11,646 nt of DNA from Porphyromonadaceae bacterium UBA7087 (GTDB taxonomy: Bacteria; Bacteroidota; Bacteroidia; Bacteroidales; Muribaculaceae), in assembly GCA_002493515.1 (NCBI GenBank), contig DKYZ01000135.1:1-11646 (forward strand). Direction: 5' to 3'. The position numbers and the translations under genes were made by a program. Each line of letters begins with the position of its first letter. The stretch's first letter is position 1. The notes under the pieces are model-generated. The model saw only the letters and a program-made list of their open reading frames with translations. It was not told where the DNA came from and did not search any database. Below are positions 1 to 7,117 of the stretch, one piece after another.

Positions 1-42
1 TGTTTAATTTATAGAAATCCCCTATATAGTTTGTATATCGTC

Positions 43-59
43 CTCAGACATAGTCTGAG
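43..59. other. Perfect 7-bp hairpin (CTCAGAC / GTCTGAG)
   Basis: CTCAGAC at 43-49 and GTCTGAG at 53-59 are perfect complements separated by a 3-base loop. No T-run follows on either strand, so it is not a standard intrinsic terminator. It would lie about 30-50 nt into the leader of the leftward transcript predicted from the promoter at 94-125. A tiny minus-strand reading frame of nine codons (ATG at 52 to 50) starts within the hairpin. Confidence 0.45.
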
Positions 60-93
60 ACCGTTTGTGGAGAGCCCGTAGTGAAGTAGATGC

Positions 94-125
94 CAAAATT
101 ATATATTAAATTTGAAATGTGCAAA
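94..125 (-). promoter_or_regulatory. Leftward Bacteroidota-type promoter
   Basis: On the minus strand, TTTG (125 to 122) is followed by exactly 20 bases and then TAATTTTG (101 to 94). This matches the Bacteroidota primary-sigma consensus TTTG / TAnnTTTG at its usual spacing. Transcription would start near 90 and run off the left end of the window, so the gene it serves is not visible. The leader would carry the hairpin at 43-59. Both boxes match at every specified base, but there is no experimental support. Confidence 0.55.
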
Positions 126-247
126 AAAAATATCGAATTGGGGGTAAGAAAATACAGGCTTTTAATATTTAATTTGGTGCCAATGGATGAGGGTTATTGT
201 GTAAGTAGCTGATATAAATGCATAAAAGGGTATGCGGTGGGCTGTTA

Positions 248-267
248 TGCGGGATTGGAGTCCCGCA
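248..267. other. Perfect 7-bp GC-rich hairpin upstream of aroB
   Basis: TGCGGGA at 248-254 pairs perfectly with TCCCGCA at 261-267 around the 6-base loop TTGGAG. It sits about 60 bases upstream of the aroB promoter, outside the predicted aroB mRNA. It resembles the T-arm of a tRNA, but no cloverleaf could be built around it. Its role is unknown: it could belong to an unrecognised structured RNA or mark the end of an upstream transcript. Confidence 0.4.
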
Positions 268-325
268 CACGGAACGGGCTAACGCACCTGGGGAATACTG
301 CACGGAGCGGAAAAGTCAGGTTGGA

Positions 326-357
326 GTTGCGGAGGTCGTGGAGGTTTTGTATTTTTG
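326..357 (+). promoter_or_regulatory. aroB promoter (GTTG-N20-TATTTTTG)
   Basis: The -7 box TATTTTTG at 350-357 matches TAnnTTTG fully. The -33 element GTTG at 326-329 matches TTTG at three of four bases with the standard 20-base spacer. Transcription should start around 360, giving a leader of roughly 17 bases before the ATG at 377. This promoter position is the main reason for rejecting the in-frame ATG at 218 as the aroB start. Confidence 0.6.
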
Positions 358-376
358 CGGAAAAAAGAAAGGACGC

Positions 377-1420
377 ATGAAGGATGCATATAGTAATAAG
401 GGGATGTCGAGGCTCACGGTGACAGGGAATCCGGCAAAGGCACTCCGCGAGGCGCTGGAGCGCGAGGGAGCCGGCCGTGTGGCGGTGGTCACCGACAGCA
501 ACGTGGAGGAGAAAGTGATGCCGATGTTCCGGGATGTCACGGAGGAATGCGAGACGATTGTGATTCCCGCCGGAGAGGAATATAAGACGCCGGAGACGCT
601 TATAGAGGTGTGGCGCAGGTTGAGCGGTTGCGGTATGACGCGTTCGGGATTGGTGGTGAATATCGGAGGCGGGGTCGTCACTGACCTCGGAGGCTTCGCC
701 GCGGCCACGTTCAAACGCGGGGTGAGATGTATAAATGTGGCGACAACTCTGCTGGGCGCGGTGGATGCCGCCGCTGGGGGAAAGACAGCGGTGGATCTCG
801 ACGGACTGAAGAACGAGGTCGGGGTTTTCAGACAGCCCGTGGAGGTGATAATATCCGCCAGTCCGTTTTCCACGCTGCCCGAGCGGGAGTTGCTGTCAGG
901 TTACGCGGAGATGGTGAAGACGGCACTGCTCACCGACGAGGCTTTCTTCCACGAATTGCTCGACGCCCGGAGCGTTCTCGGCGACCCGGCGAGGCTGGAG
1001 GGCGCCATGGAGCGGTGTGTGAGAAGAAAGATGGAGATAGTGGCGTCTGACCCTGAGGAGAAGGGACCCCGGAAGATGCTCAACTTGGGGCATACGGCCG
1101 GCCATGCTTTCGAGACCCTCAGCCATGAGAAGGGACGCCCTATGACACACGGGGCGGCGGTGGCGGCCGGTCTTGCCGTCGCGCTGCGCCTGAGTGTGGA
1201 GCGCTGCGGACTCGACGCGTCCATATCGCGTGACTACGAGCAGCGGCTCCTCCGGCCGCTCTATGGCGACGACTGGGGACTCGGGGGAATCGTGGAGACA
1301 GATGCCGACCGGCAGCGGATCGTGGAGCTGATGGGCCATGACAAGAAGAACAGCCGGGCCGGTGAGCCGGAGTTTGTCCTGCTGCGCGAGGTGGGAAACC
1401 CGACTGTCGGCGGCATGTGA
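377..1420 (+). CDS. aroB: 3-dehydroquinate synthase
   Basis: Second enzyme of the shikimate pathway: a cytoplasmic NAD- and metal-dependent enzyme converting DAHP to 3-dehydroquinate on the way to aromatic amino acids. The 347-aa product is normal for the family. The NAD-binding stretch GGGVVTD is at about residues 97-103, followed by an ATTLLGAVD...GGKT segment (122 onward). The three expected metal ligands are present: Glu178 in GYAEMVK, His239 in NLGHTAGHAFE, and His258 in THGAAV. A late DKKN motif lies near 322. The frame is open back to ATG 218, but a promoter sits between that codon and 377, and an A/G-rich stretch (GAAAGGA) precedes ATG 377. ATG 404 is a less likely alternative. It appears to be a single-gene unit, because pyrG has its own promoter 113 bases downstream. 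Confidence 0.95.
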   Translation: MKDAYSNKGMSRLTVTGNPAKALREALEREGAGRVAVVTDSNVEEKVMPMFRDVTEECETIVIPAGEEYKTPETLIEVWRRLSGCGMTRSGLVVNIGGGVVTDLGGFAAATFKRGVRCINVATTLLGAVDAAAGGKTAVDLDGLKNEVGVFRQPVEVIISASPFSTLPERELLSGYAEMVKTALLTDEAFFHELLDARSVLGDPARLEGAMERCVRRKMEIVASDPEEKGPRKMLNLGHTAGHAFETLSHEKGRPMTHGAAVAAGLAVALRLSVERCGLDASISRDYEQRLLRPLYGDDWGLGGIVETDADRQRIVELMGHDKKNSRAGEPEFVLLREVGNPTVGGM

Positions 1421-1440
1421 TTGGCGATAAGGGATAGGCG
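1417..1440 (+). repeat. Degenerate copy of the 14-bp intergenic repeat
   Basis: Starting at the aroB stop codon, GTGATTGGCGATAAGGGAT (1417-1435) matches the tandem repeat at 6138-6202 (GTGATTGACGATAAGTGAT) at 17 of 19 positions. Both copies lie directly after a gene's 3' end. This suggests a dispersed lineage-specific intergenic repeat, inferred from only two sites. Confidence 0.45.
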
Positions 1441-1487
1441 GCGGAGCTTTTTTTGAGCTGATGGGGGAGAAAGTGAAAGATATTTAG

Positions 1488-1495
1488 TAACTTTG
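1488..1495 (+). promoter_or_regulatory. pyrG promoter -7 box (TAACTTTG)
   Basis: TAACTTTG at 1488-1495 fits TAnnTTTG exactly and lies 38 bases upstream of the pyrG ATG, predicting a leader of roughly 35 nt. No good -33 TTTG is found at the expected 20-base spacing (the sequence there is G-rich). The nearest TTTG, at 1452-1455, is too far away. It probably serves the whole pyrG-yidC-ferredoxin-thyA run, since no comparable box appears before those later genes. Confidence 0.55.
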
Positions 1496-1533
1496 CACCC
1501 AAATATGTCAATCTAAGACCCATTAAATCAAAA

Positions 1534-3159
1534 ATGGCTGACACTAAATATATATTCGTTACCGGCGGCGTGGTATCTTCATTGGGAAAAGGTATCATAT
1601 CGTCGTCATTGGCCCGCCTTCTGCTCTCGAGGGGGTATAAGGTGACGATACAGAAATTCGACCCGTACATCAACATAGACCCGGGAACGCTCAATCCCTA
1701 TGAGCACGGCGAATGCTACGTCACCGCCGACGGCCACGAGGCCGACCTCGATTTGGGCCATTACGAGCGGTTCACCAATATCCACACCTCGCGGGCCAAC
1801 AATATCACCACAGGAAGAATCTACCAGCAGGTGATAGACAAGGAGCGCCGGGGCGACTACCTGGGTAAGACCGTACAGATCATCCCGCATATCACCGACG
1901 AGATAAAGAGGAGCGTCAAGCTGCTCGGCGCCACCGGGAAATACGACTTCGTGATAACCGAGATCGGTGGCACGGTGGGCGACATCGAGTCGACCCCTTT
2001 CCTGGAGGCCGTGCGCCAGCTCCGCTGGGAGCTCGGACGAAGCGCCTGCTGCGTGCATCTGACTTACGTTCCCTATCTCAAGGCCGCCAAGGAGCTCAAG
2101 ACCAAGCCCACGCAGCATTCGGTAAAGATGCTTCAGCAGGCTGGAATACAGCCCGACGTGCTTGTGCTGCGCACAGAGAAGGATATACCGCCGTCGATGC
2201 GCCGCAAGGTCGCCCAGTTCTGCAACGTGTCCCCCGAGGCCGTGATCCAGAGCATCGACCTGCCCTCCATTTATGAGGTGCCGGTGATGATGGAGGAGCA
2301 GGGGCTCGACCGGATAGTGCTGGAAAAGACCGGCATGCCCTCCGATGGCGAGCCCGACCTCTCGGCCTGGAAGAAATTCCTCCGCCATGTGGAGAATGCG
2401 CGAGAGGAGATCACGATTGGCCTCGTAGGCAAATATGTGGAGCTCCAGGACGCCTACAAGTCGATATCGGAATCACTGAGTCATGCCGCGGCCTACAACG
2501 ACCGCAGGCTCCGGCTCGTGTATGTCCATTCCGAGAAGGTGACAAAAGAGAATGTCGACGGGAAGCTGCGTGACCTCGACGGAGTGATAGTGGCTCCGGG
2601 CTTCGGCCAGCGCGGCATAGAGGGTAAGTTCATCGCCCTTGAATGGTGCAGGACCCATGACGTGCCGACCTTCGGAATATGCCTCGGCATGCAGTGTATG
2701 GTGATAGAGTTCGCGCGCAACGTACTCGGGCTCGAGGGGGCCAACTCCACGGAGATGGACCATGACACCAAGGCTAATGTGATCGACCTCATGGAGGAGC
2801 AGAAGAGTGTCACCAATCTGGGAGGCACGATGCGTCTGGGAGCTTATGCCTGCCGCCTGAAGCCGGGAAGCAAGGCTGCGGAGGCTTACGGCAGGCTTGA
2901 CATCAGCGAGAGACACAGACACCGCTTCGAGTTTAACGAGGAATACCGCCAGCGCTACGAGGAGGCCGGAATGCAATGTGTCGGCGAGAATCCCGACACC
3001 GGTCTGGTGGAGGTGGTGGAGATACCCGGCCTGAGATGGTATGTAGGCACACAATACCATCCTGAATACCAATCGACAGTGCTTGAGCCCAACCCGCTTT
3101 TCATGTCGTTTATGAAAGCGGCCATAAAATATAAGGAGACAAAAGGAGCGACGCAATAA
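1534..3159 (+). CDS. pyrG: CTP synthase (glutamine-hydrolysing)
   Basis: Catalyses ATP-dependent amination of UTP to CTP using glutamine nitrogen, the last step of de novo CTP synthesis in the cytoplasm. At 541 aa it is full length. The N-terminal synthetase domain (about 1-270) begins KYIFVTGGVVSSLGKG, with the nucleotide-binding loop at 15-20, followed by the conserved segment around residues 43-76 (DPYINIDPGT, GEC, DGHEAD). The C-terminal class I glutamine amidotransferase domain (about 290-535) has the oxyanion segment APGFGQRG (354-361), nucleophile Cys383 in GICLG, and the His509/Glu511 pair in YHPEYQ. The start follows an A-rich stretch and matches the family N-terminus. yidC follows after 36 bases with no promoter seen, so they are probably cotranscribed. 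Confidence 0.98.
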   Translation: MADTKYIFVTGGVVSSLGKGIISSSLARLLLSRGYKVTIQKFDPYINIDPGTLNPYEHGECYVTADGHEADLDLGHYERFTNIHTSRANNITTGRIYQQVIDKERRGDYLGKTVQIIPHITDEIKRSVKLLGATGKYDFVITEIGGTVGDIESTPFLEAVRQLRWELGRSACCVHLTYVPYLKAAKELKTKPTQHSVKMLQQAGIQPDVLVLRTEKDIPPSMRRKVAQFCNVSPEAVIQSIDLPSIYEVPVMMEEQGLDRIVLEKTGMPSDGEPDLSAWKKFLRHVENAREEITIGLVGKYVELQDAYKSISESLSHAAAYNDRRLRLVYVHSEKVTKENVDGKLRDLDGVIVAPGFGQRGIEGKFIALEWCRTHDVPTFGICLGMQCMVIEFARNVLGLEGANSTEMDHDTKANVIDLMEEQKSVTNLGGTMRLGAYACRLKPGSKAAEAYGRLDISERHRHRFEFNEEYRQRYEEAGMQCVGENPDTGLVEVVEIPGLRWYVGTQYHPEYQSTVLEPNPLFMSFMKAAIKYKETKGATQ

Positions 3160-3195
3160 CAAAACATACTAAGACAGAACGCGCAAAGAATAGAT

Positions 3196-5289
3196 ATGGA
3201 TAAAAACACGATATACGGACTGCTGCTGATGGCGGCGGTGTTTTTCGGATTCATGTGGCTTACACCCCGCAACACTCCGCAGACGGATGAGGCGCAGGAG
3301 GAGCAGGCTCAGGCCCAGCAGCCTGCGGCAATGACTGTTGACTCTCTGACCTCTACCGAGAGGGAATGGCTTGCCCGCAACATCATGGAGCACGGCGAGG
3401 CAAAGGTGCTGCCCGACAGCACACACGTATCGATTTTCAACGAGGGTGCCCTGGCGCTTACGGCAGCCGGCGACTCCGTTTGGGGAACAGTGGCCGTCGA
3501 CGGCGAGGTCCTGCAATGGAGCGATGTCTGCCGTGCCGACCTGAAGAAGATGACCGTGGCGCAGCAGCGCAAGGCCGTGGAGGCAGTGCGCGCCGCTTCC
3601 CTCTCGATGGGAAAGTTCGGTAAATTCTCCAGATTCCTCACCGGCGCCGACAAGACGGTGACGATGGAGAACGATGTGATAAAACTCAGTTTCGATGCCA
3701 AGGGGGGAGTGCCCACGCGCGCCGAGCTGAAAAAATATGATACCGAATACTCGGCCGACGAGAATGCGAACGTGAAGCGCAAGGTGGTGATATTCGACAA
3801 AGGCACCAACAGCCTTGATTTCGAGATGCCGCTTCCCCAGTCGGTCAACACCTCGCAGCTCTATTTCACGCCTCGGATGCTCAACGACACCACTCTTCTC
3901 ATGGCGCTTGACGTGGCCGATGGCGCCTACTGGGGTATTGAATACACGCTGCCCAAGGGGGAGAGCTATGTGGTGAAAATGAGAGTGGTGCAGAAGAATA
4001 TGGCAGGCATCGTGGAATCCAACAACCGCAACCTCGGAGTAAACTGGAGCCAGGAGATACGCCGCCAGGAGAAGGGCCGCATGTTTGAGGAGCGCAACTC
4101 CGGCCTCTATTACAAATTCGCCGGAGGCAGCGTGGAGAACCTCAGCGAGGCAAAGAACGAAAAGGAGGAGCGCAAGGCCAAGATCAAATGGATCGGTTTC
4201 AAGAACCAGTTCTTCTCCTCCGTGCTTGTCTCCGACCGCGCGTTCAATACCGCCGACTTCGACTCGCGCGTATTGAAGAACTCCGACTATCTGAAAGCCC
4301 TGTCGACACAGGCCGTTGTCAACGATTATGACTGGAACTCGGAGAATCCCGCCACCTTCCGTCTCTTCATAGGCCCCAACCTCTATCCGCTGCTTTCCGG
4401 CCTCGACAAGACCATGGAGCAGGGTGAGGACCTTCACCTCACCAAGCTCATACCGCTCGGATGGTCGATATTCCGCTGGATCAACACCGGAGTGATTATC
4501 CCGATCTTCAACTTCCTGGGCTCATTTATATCCAACTACGGCATCATAATCCTGATACTGACCATCTTCATCAAACTCGTGCTATTCCCGCTCACCTACA
4601 AGAGCTACAAGAGCCAGGCCGTGATGCGCGTGCTCGCGCCTGACATCAAGGCGCTCAACGAGAAATATCCGGGCAACGAGAACGCCATGATCCGCCAGCA
4701 GAAGATGATGGCCCTCTATTCGAAGGCCGGAGCAAACCCGATGTCGGGCTGTCTGCCGATGCTGCTGCAGATGCCTATCCTCTTCGCCATGTTCAGCTTC
4801 TTCCCCTCCTGCATCGAGCTGAGGGGCGAGAGCTTCCTGTGGGTGCATGACCTTTCCGCGCCCGACGCGATCATATCATGGAGCGGCAACATCCCGCTTG
4901 TTACAGAATATTTCGGCAACCATATCTCGCTGTTCTGTCTTCTCATGACGGTGACCAACATCATCTACACGCGTGTCAACATGCAGAACTCGCCCGGGCA
5001 GATGCCCGGCATGAAGTGGATGATGTATCTGATGCCGGTGTTCTTCATGATATTCTTCAACAACTACGCCGCCGGCCTGAGCTACTATTACTTCCTGTCG
5101 CTTCTCATCACCATCATCCAGACCTACGCCTTCCGCTTCATCATCAAGGAGGAGGACGTGAGGAGGCAGATGGCCGAGAACGCCAAGAAGCCTAAAAAGA
5201 AGAGCGGCTTCATGGCGAAGATGGAGGAGATGCAGCGTCAGCAGCAGGCTATGCTCCGCGAGCAGCAGAAGCAGCGCGGCCGCAGGTAA
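3196..5289 (+). CDS. yidC: Membrane protein insertase YidC
   Basis: Inserts and folds inner-membrane proteins, alone or with the Sec translocon. The 697-aa protein has the didermal architecture: N-terminal membrane anchor (about 4-22), a large periplasmic domain (about 24-415), and a C-terminal 60-kDa inner-membrane core (about 420-650). The core's hydrophobic segments lie near 433-467, 518-540, 576-594, 607-625 and 628-648. Lys460, in FIKLVLFPLT, aligns with the groove arginine of E. coli YidC (R366). The tail (655-697) is Lys/Arg/Gln-rich, as expected for ribosome contact. It is clearly longer than E. coli YidC (548 aa). Much of the extra length is a stretch of about 100 residues between the anchor and the usual start of the periplasmic beta-domain (TVTMENDVIKL, near 154). 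The start MDKNTI agrees with Bacteroidota homologues as I remember them. Confidence 0.97.
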   Translation: MDKNTIYGLLLMAAVFFGFMWLTPRNTPQTDEAQEEQAQAQQPAAMTVDSLTSTEREWLARNIMEHGEAKVLPDSTHVSIFNEGALALTAAGDSVWGTVAVDGEVLQWSDVCRADLKKMTVAQQRKAVEAVRAASLSMGKFGKFSRFLTGADKTVTMENDVIKLSFDAKGGVPTRAELKKYDTEYSADENANVKRKVVIFDKGTNSLDFEMPLPQSVNTSQLYFTPRMLNDTTLLMALDVADGAYWGIEYTLPKGESYVVKMRVVQKNMAGIVESNNRNLGVNWSQEIRRQEKGRMFEERNSGLYYKFAGGSVENLSEAKNEKEERKAKIKWIGFKNQFFSSVLVSDRAFNTADFDSRVLKNSDYLKALSTQAVVNDYDWNSENPATFRLFIGPNLYPLLSGLDKTMEQGEDLHLTKLIPLGWSIFRWINTGVIIPIFNFLGSFISNYGIIILILTIFIKLVLFPLTYKSYKSQAVMRVLAPDIKALNEKYPGNENAMIRQQKMMALYSKAGANPMSGCLPMLLQMPILFAMFSFFPSCIELRGESFLWVHDLSAPDAIISWSGNIPLVTEYFGNHISLFCLLMTVTNIIYTRVNMQNSPGQMPGMKWMMYLMPVFFMIFFNNYAAGLSYYYFLSLLITIIQTYAFRFIIKEEDVRRQMAENAKKPKKKSGFMAKMEEMQRQQQAMLREQQKQRGRR

Positions 5290-5309
5290 GGCAAAAAGGG
5301 TTTCAAGGG

Positions 5310-6122
5310 ATGCAGCGCAATCTCAGGATCATAAGGATACTGTTGTCGGCGGTCTTTCTGGCGGCTGCCGTGGCCTATCTCGCGATGTGGCCTGACGTGC
5401 ATCCCATGGCCAAGGTCACCGAGAAGGTGCAGATTATCCCGTCGGCCATCACGGTGACCCTGGGAGTGACGCTTGTGTGGCTTGCGATAACCTTCCTTTT
5501 CGGGAGGGTCTATTGCAGCACCGTCTGCCCGGTAGGGACGCTCCAGGACGTTGTCATCGCGCTCAGGCGACGGCTGCGGCCGGGGAAGAAATTCCGGTTT
5601 CAGCCGGCGCGGAAGGTGCGCTACCATATCCTGCTCATCTACGCGGTGTGTCTTATTGTCGGGGTTGTGGCGGTTCCGATGTGGCTTGAGCCGTGGAACA
5701 TAATGCGCAACATATGCGCAGCGGTCAATCCGACTGCCGCGCAGGCCCAGTGGATACAGCTCGGCGTGGGAACGGCGGTCGGCGTTGTGGCCGGCATCGT
5801 ATCGGCTCTGCTGATTCTGATATGCGCGGTTTTCACCGGGAGAGGCTTCTGCAACACGGTGTGCCCCATAGGGACGGCGCTGAGCATAATAGAGCCCCAC
5901 TGCATATTCCATATAGAGATAGACCCCGACAGATGCACCGGGTGTCTTAAATGTGAGGAGGCTTGTCCGGCCAACTGCATCAAGGCGGTGAGCCGGTATG
6001 TCGACAACACGCGTTGCGTGAGATGTTTCGACTGTCTGCATGTGTGCGGCGACGACGCCATACATTATCAGCCCAACCGCAACCGTCCGGCTACGCCGTT
6101 GATGAGGAAAGCGAAGACTTAG
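5310..6122 (+). CDS. NapH/NosR-type membrane polyferredoxin (4Fe-4S binding protein)
   Basis: A 270-aa inner-membrane iron-sulfur protein, probably carrying electrons between the quinone pool or a cytoplasmic donor and an unknown partner. Hydrophobic segments lie near 8-26, 45-65, 105-125 and 150-175. Two NapH-like CxxxCP motifs follow Gly-Arg pairs: GRVYCSTVCP (Cys69, Cys73) and GRGFCNTVCP (Cys181, Cys185). The C-terminus is a two-cluster bacterial ferredoxin domain, Cys209-212-215-219 and Cys236-239-242-246. The second cluster lacks the usual Pro after its last Cys. No nitrate, nitrous oxide or TMAO reductase gene is nearby, so NapH itself is not a justified name. It starts 20 bases after yidC and is probably in the same transcript. 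Family membership is secure; the physiological role is unknown. Confidence 0.88.
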   Translation: MQRNLRIIRILLSAVFLAAAVAYLAMWPDVHPMAKVTEKVQIIPSAITVTLGVTLVWLAITFLFGRVYCSTVCPVGTLQDVVIALRRRLRPGKKFRFQPARKVRYHILLIYAVCLIVGVVAVPMWLEPWNIMRNICAAVNPTAAQAQWIQLGVGTAVGVVAGIVSALLILICAVFTGRGFCNTVCPIGTALSIIEPHCIFHIEIDPDRCTGCLKCEEACPANCIKAVSRYVDNTRCVRCFDCLHVCGDDAIHYQPNRNRPATPLMRKAKT

Positions 6123-6137
6123 GCCGTGGCAAGCGGT

Positions 6138-6202
6138 CAGTGATTGATGATAAGTGATTGACGATAAGTGATTAACGATAGGTGATTAACGATAGGTGAA
6201 AG
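6138..6202 (+). repeat. 14-bp tandem repeat, four full copies plus a partial
   Basis: Units of consensus AAGTGATTAACGAT lie at 6138-6151, 6152-6165, 6166-6179 and 6180-6193, with a 9-base partial copy (AGGTGAAAG) to 6202. Each unit differs from its neighbours by only a few bases. The array fills most of the 86-base gap between the polyferredoxin stop and the thyA start, ending 6 bases before the thyA ATG. It would therefore be the translation-initiation region of thyA if the two genes are cotranscribed. A degenerate relative lies after aroB at 1417-1440. Confidence 0.8.
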
Positions 6203-6208
6203 ACTGAG

Positions 6209-7003
6209 ATGAGGCAATATCTTGAGTTGCTGAGGCATATCCTTGATAATGGACACAGGAAGGAGGACCGGACGGGAACGGGAACAATCTCGACCTTCGG
6301 CTACCAGATGCGTTATGACCTCAGCGAGGGTTTTCCGCTGGTGACTACAAAGCGCGTCCATCTGAAGAGCATCATATATGAGCTCCTGTGGTTTCTCGCC
6401 GGAGACACCAATGTGAGATATCTCCAGGAGCATGGAGTGCGTATCTGGAATGAGTGGGCCGACCCGGACGGCAGTCTGGGACATATCTACGGTTTCCAAT
6501 GGCGGTCGTGGCCTGACTACAACGGTGGGGAGATCGACCAGATATCTGAGGTGGTGAGGACACTGAAAGAGAATCCAGACTCGCGCAGGATCATTGTCAG
6601 TGCCTGGAACGTGGCTGACCTCCCGGTGATGAATCTGCCGCCGTGCCATTGCCTGTTTCAGTTTTATGTCTCGGAGGGGAAGCTGTCGTGTCAGCTCTAT
6701 CAGCGCAGCGCCGACTGTTTTCTCGGGGTTCCGTTCAACATAGCGAGCTATGCGTTGCTTACGATGATGCTGGCGCAGGTATGCGGCCTGGAGCCCGGCG
6801 ATTTTGTCCATACCCTTGGCGACGCACATATCTACCTCAACCATCTGGAGCAGGTGAGGGAGCAGCTCGGGCGCGAGCCGCGAGCCCTCCCGCGGATGGT
6901 GGTCAATCCCGACGTGAAGGATATCTTCAGCTTCCGTTATGACGATTTCCGTCTGGAGGGCTACGACCCCTGGCCGGCAATCAAGGGGGAGGTGAGCGTG
7001 TGA
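6209..7003 (+). CDS. thyA: Thymidylate synthase
   Basis: Methylates dUMP to dTMP with 5,10-methylenetetrahydrofolate, producing dihydrofolate, in the cytoplasm. It is 264 aa, the same length as E. coli ThyA, and key residues keep E. coli numbering: nucleophile Cys146 in PPCHCLFQF, Asp169 in RSADCFLG, Asn177 in PFNIAS, and His207/Tyr209 in GDAHIYLNH. The RTGTGT segment (21-26) and the C-terminal EGYDPWP region are intact. No promoter box is seen in the 86-base gap upstream, which is largely occupied by a tandem repeat, so it is probably read from the pyrG promoter. A dihydrofolate reductase gene, often adjacent to thyA, is not found immediately downstream here. Confidence 0.98.
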   Translation: MRQYLELLRHILDNGHRKEDRTGTGTISTFGYQMRYDLSEGFPLVTTKRVHLKSIIYELLWFLAGDTNVRYLQEHGVRIWNEWADPDGSLGHIYGFQWRSWPDYNGGEIDQISEVVRTLKENPDSRRIIVSAWNVADLPVMNLPPCHCLFQFYVSEGKLSCQLYQRSADCFLGVPFNIASYALLTMMLAQVCGLEPGDFVHTLGDAHIYLNHLEQVREQLGREPRALPRMVVNPDVKDIFSFRYDDFRLEGYDPWPAIKGEVSV

Positions 7004-7017
7004 TTCAATGCTTAATT

Positions 7018-7066
7018 CTGAATGCTTAATGCCTAATTTTCAGATAATTAAGCATTAGGCATTCAG
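7018..7066. repeat. Long imperfect inverted repeat after thyA
   Basis: The arms 7018-7040 and 7044-7066 are 23 bases each, complementary at 20 of 23 positions, with a 3-base centre. They are built from short units: AATGCTTAAT occurs directly at 7008-7017 and 7021-7030 and inverted (ATTAAGCATT) at 7047-7056. The structure begins 14 bases after the thyA stop. No T-run follows on the plus strand, so it is not a classic terminator. It could instead protect the 3' end of the thyA mRNA or be a dispersed intergenic repeat. Confidence 0.65.
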
Positions 7067-7072
7067 CATTCC

Positions 7073-7117
7073 AAATTAAAAACAAATGGCCCTTTCGTCT
7101 CACGACGCGGGGGCCAT
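7073..7117 (-). terminator. Probable intrinsic terminator for leftward transcription
   Basis: The stem pairs ATGGCCC (7086-7092) with GGGCCAT (7111-7117). Two wobble pairs extend it, and an inner stem CGTC / GACG (7096-7099, 7104-7107) closes on a TCAC loop. Read on the minus strand, the stem is followed by TTGTTTTTAATTT, a U-rich tail. Read on the plus strand, the bases after the stem are not T-rich. The terminator is therefore oriented for a transcript arriving from the right, which fits the minus-strand promoter at 7312-7343. It might still help stop thyA transcription. Confidence 0.55.

Larger units (their letters stand above)
1..376. other. Gene-free left-end region, mostly AT-rich
   Basis: No convincing coding sequence is visible here. 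The first 26 codons of frame 1 are open from the window edge to a TAG at 79-81, so a C-terminal scrap of an upstream gene cannot be excluded, but the translation is not recognisable. Positions 1-220 are AT-rich. From about 230 the base composition shifts to that of the coding DNA, and the aroB frame is open back to an ATG at 218. The region holds a leftward promoter (94-125), hairpins at 43-59 and 248-267, and the aroB promoter (326-357). A rightward TAAATTTG box at 107-114 has no matching -33 element. Confidence 0.6.

Noticed and set aside
197..276. tRNA-like structure around the T-arm-like hairpin at 248-267
   Set aside because: A weak acceptor-like pairing can be drawn, but the T-loop is not TTCRANY, there is no convincing D-arm or anticodon arm, and no CCA end.
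218..376. N-terminal extension of AroB from ATG 218 (53 extra residues)
   Set aside because: The extension has no resemblance to the family N-terminus, contains a hairpin, and lies upstream of a good TAnnTTTG promoter at 350-357. The 347-aa form from 377 is normal length.
1441..1460. Intrinsic terminator after aroB based on a T-run near 1448-1454
   Set aside because: No stable stem precedes the T-run; only a 4-bp AGCT pairing around it can be drawn.
3169..4437. 422-codon open frame antisense to yidC
   Set aside because: It lies entirely opposite a certain gene, and its translation is His/Leu/Val-rich without motifs. It is an artefact of codon bias in GC-rich DNA. The same applies to other long antisense frames, such as 1606-2388 and 8285-9556.
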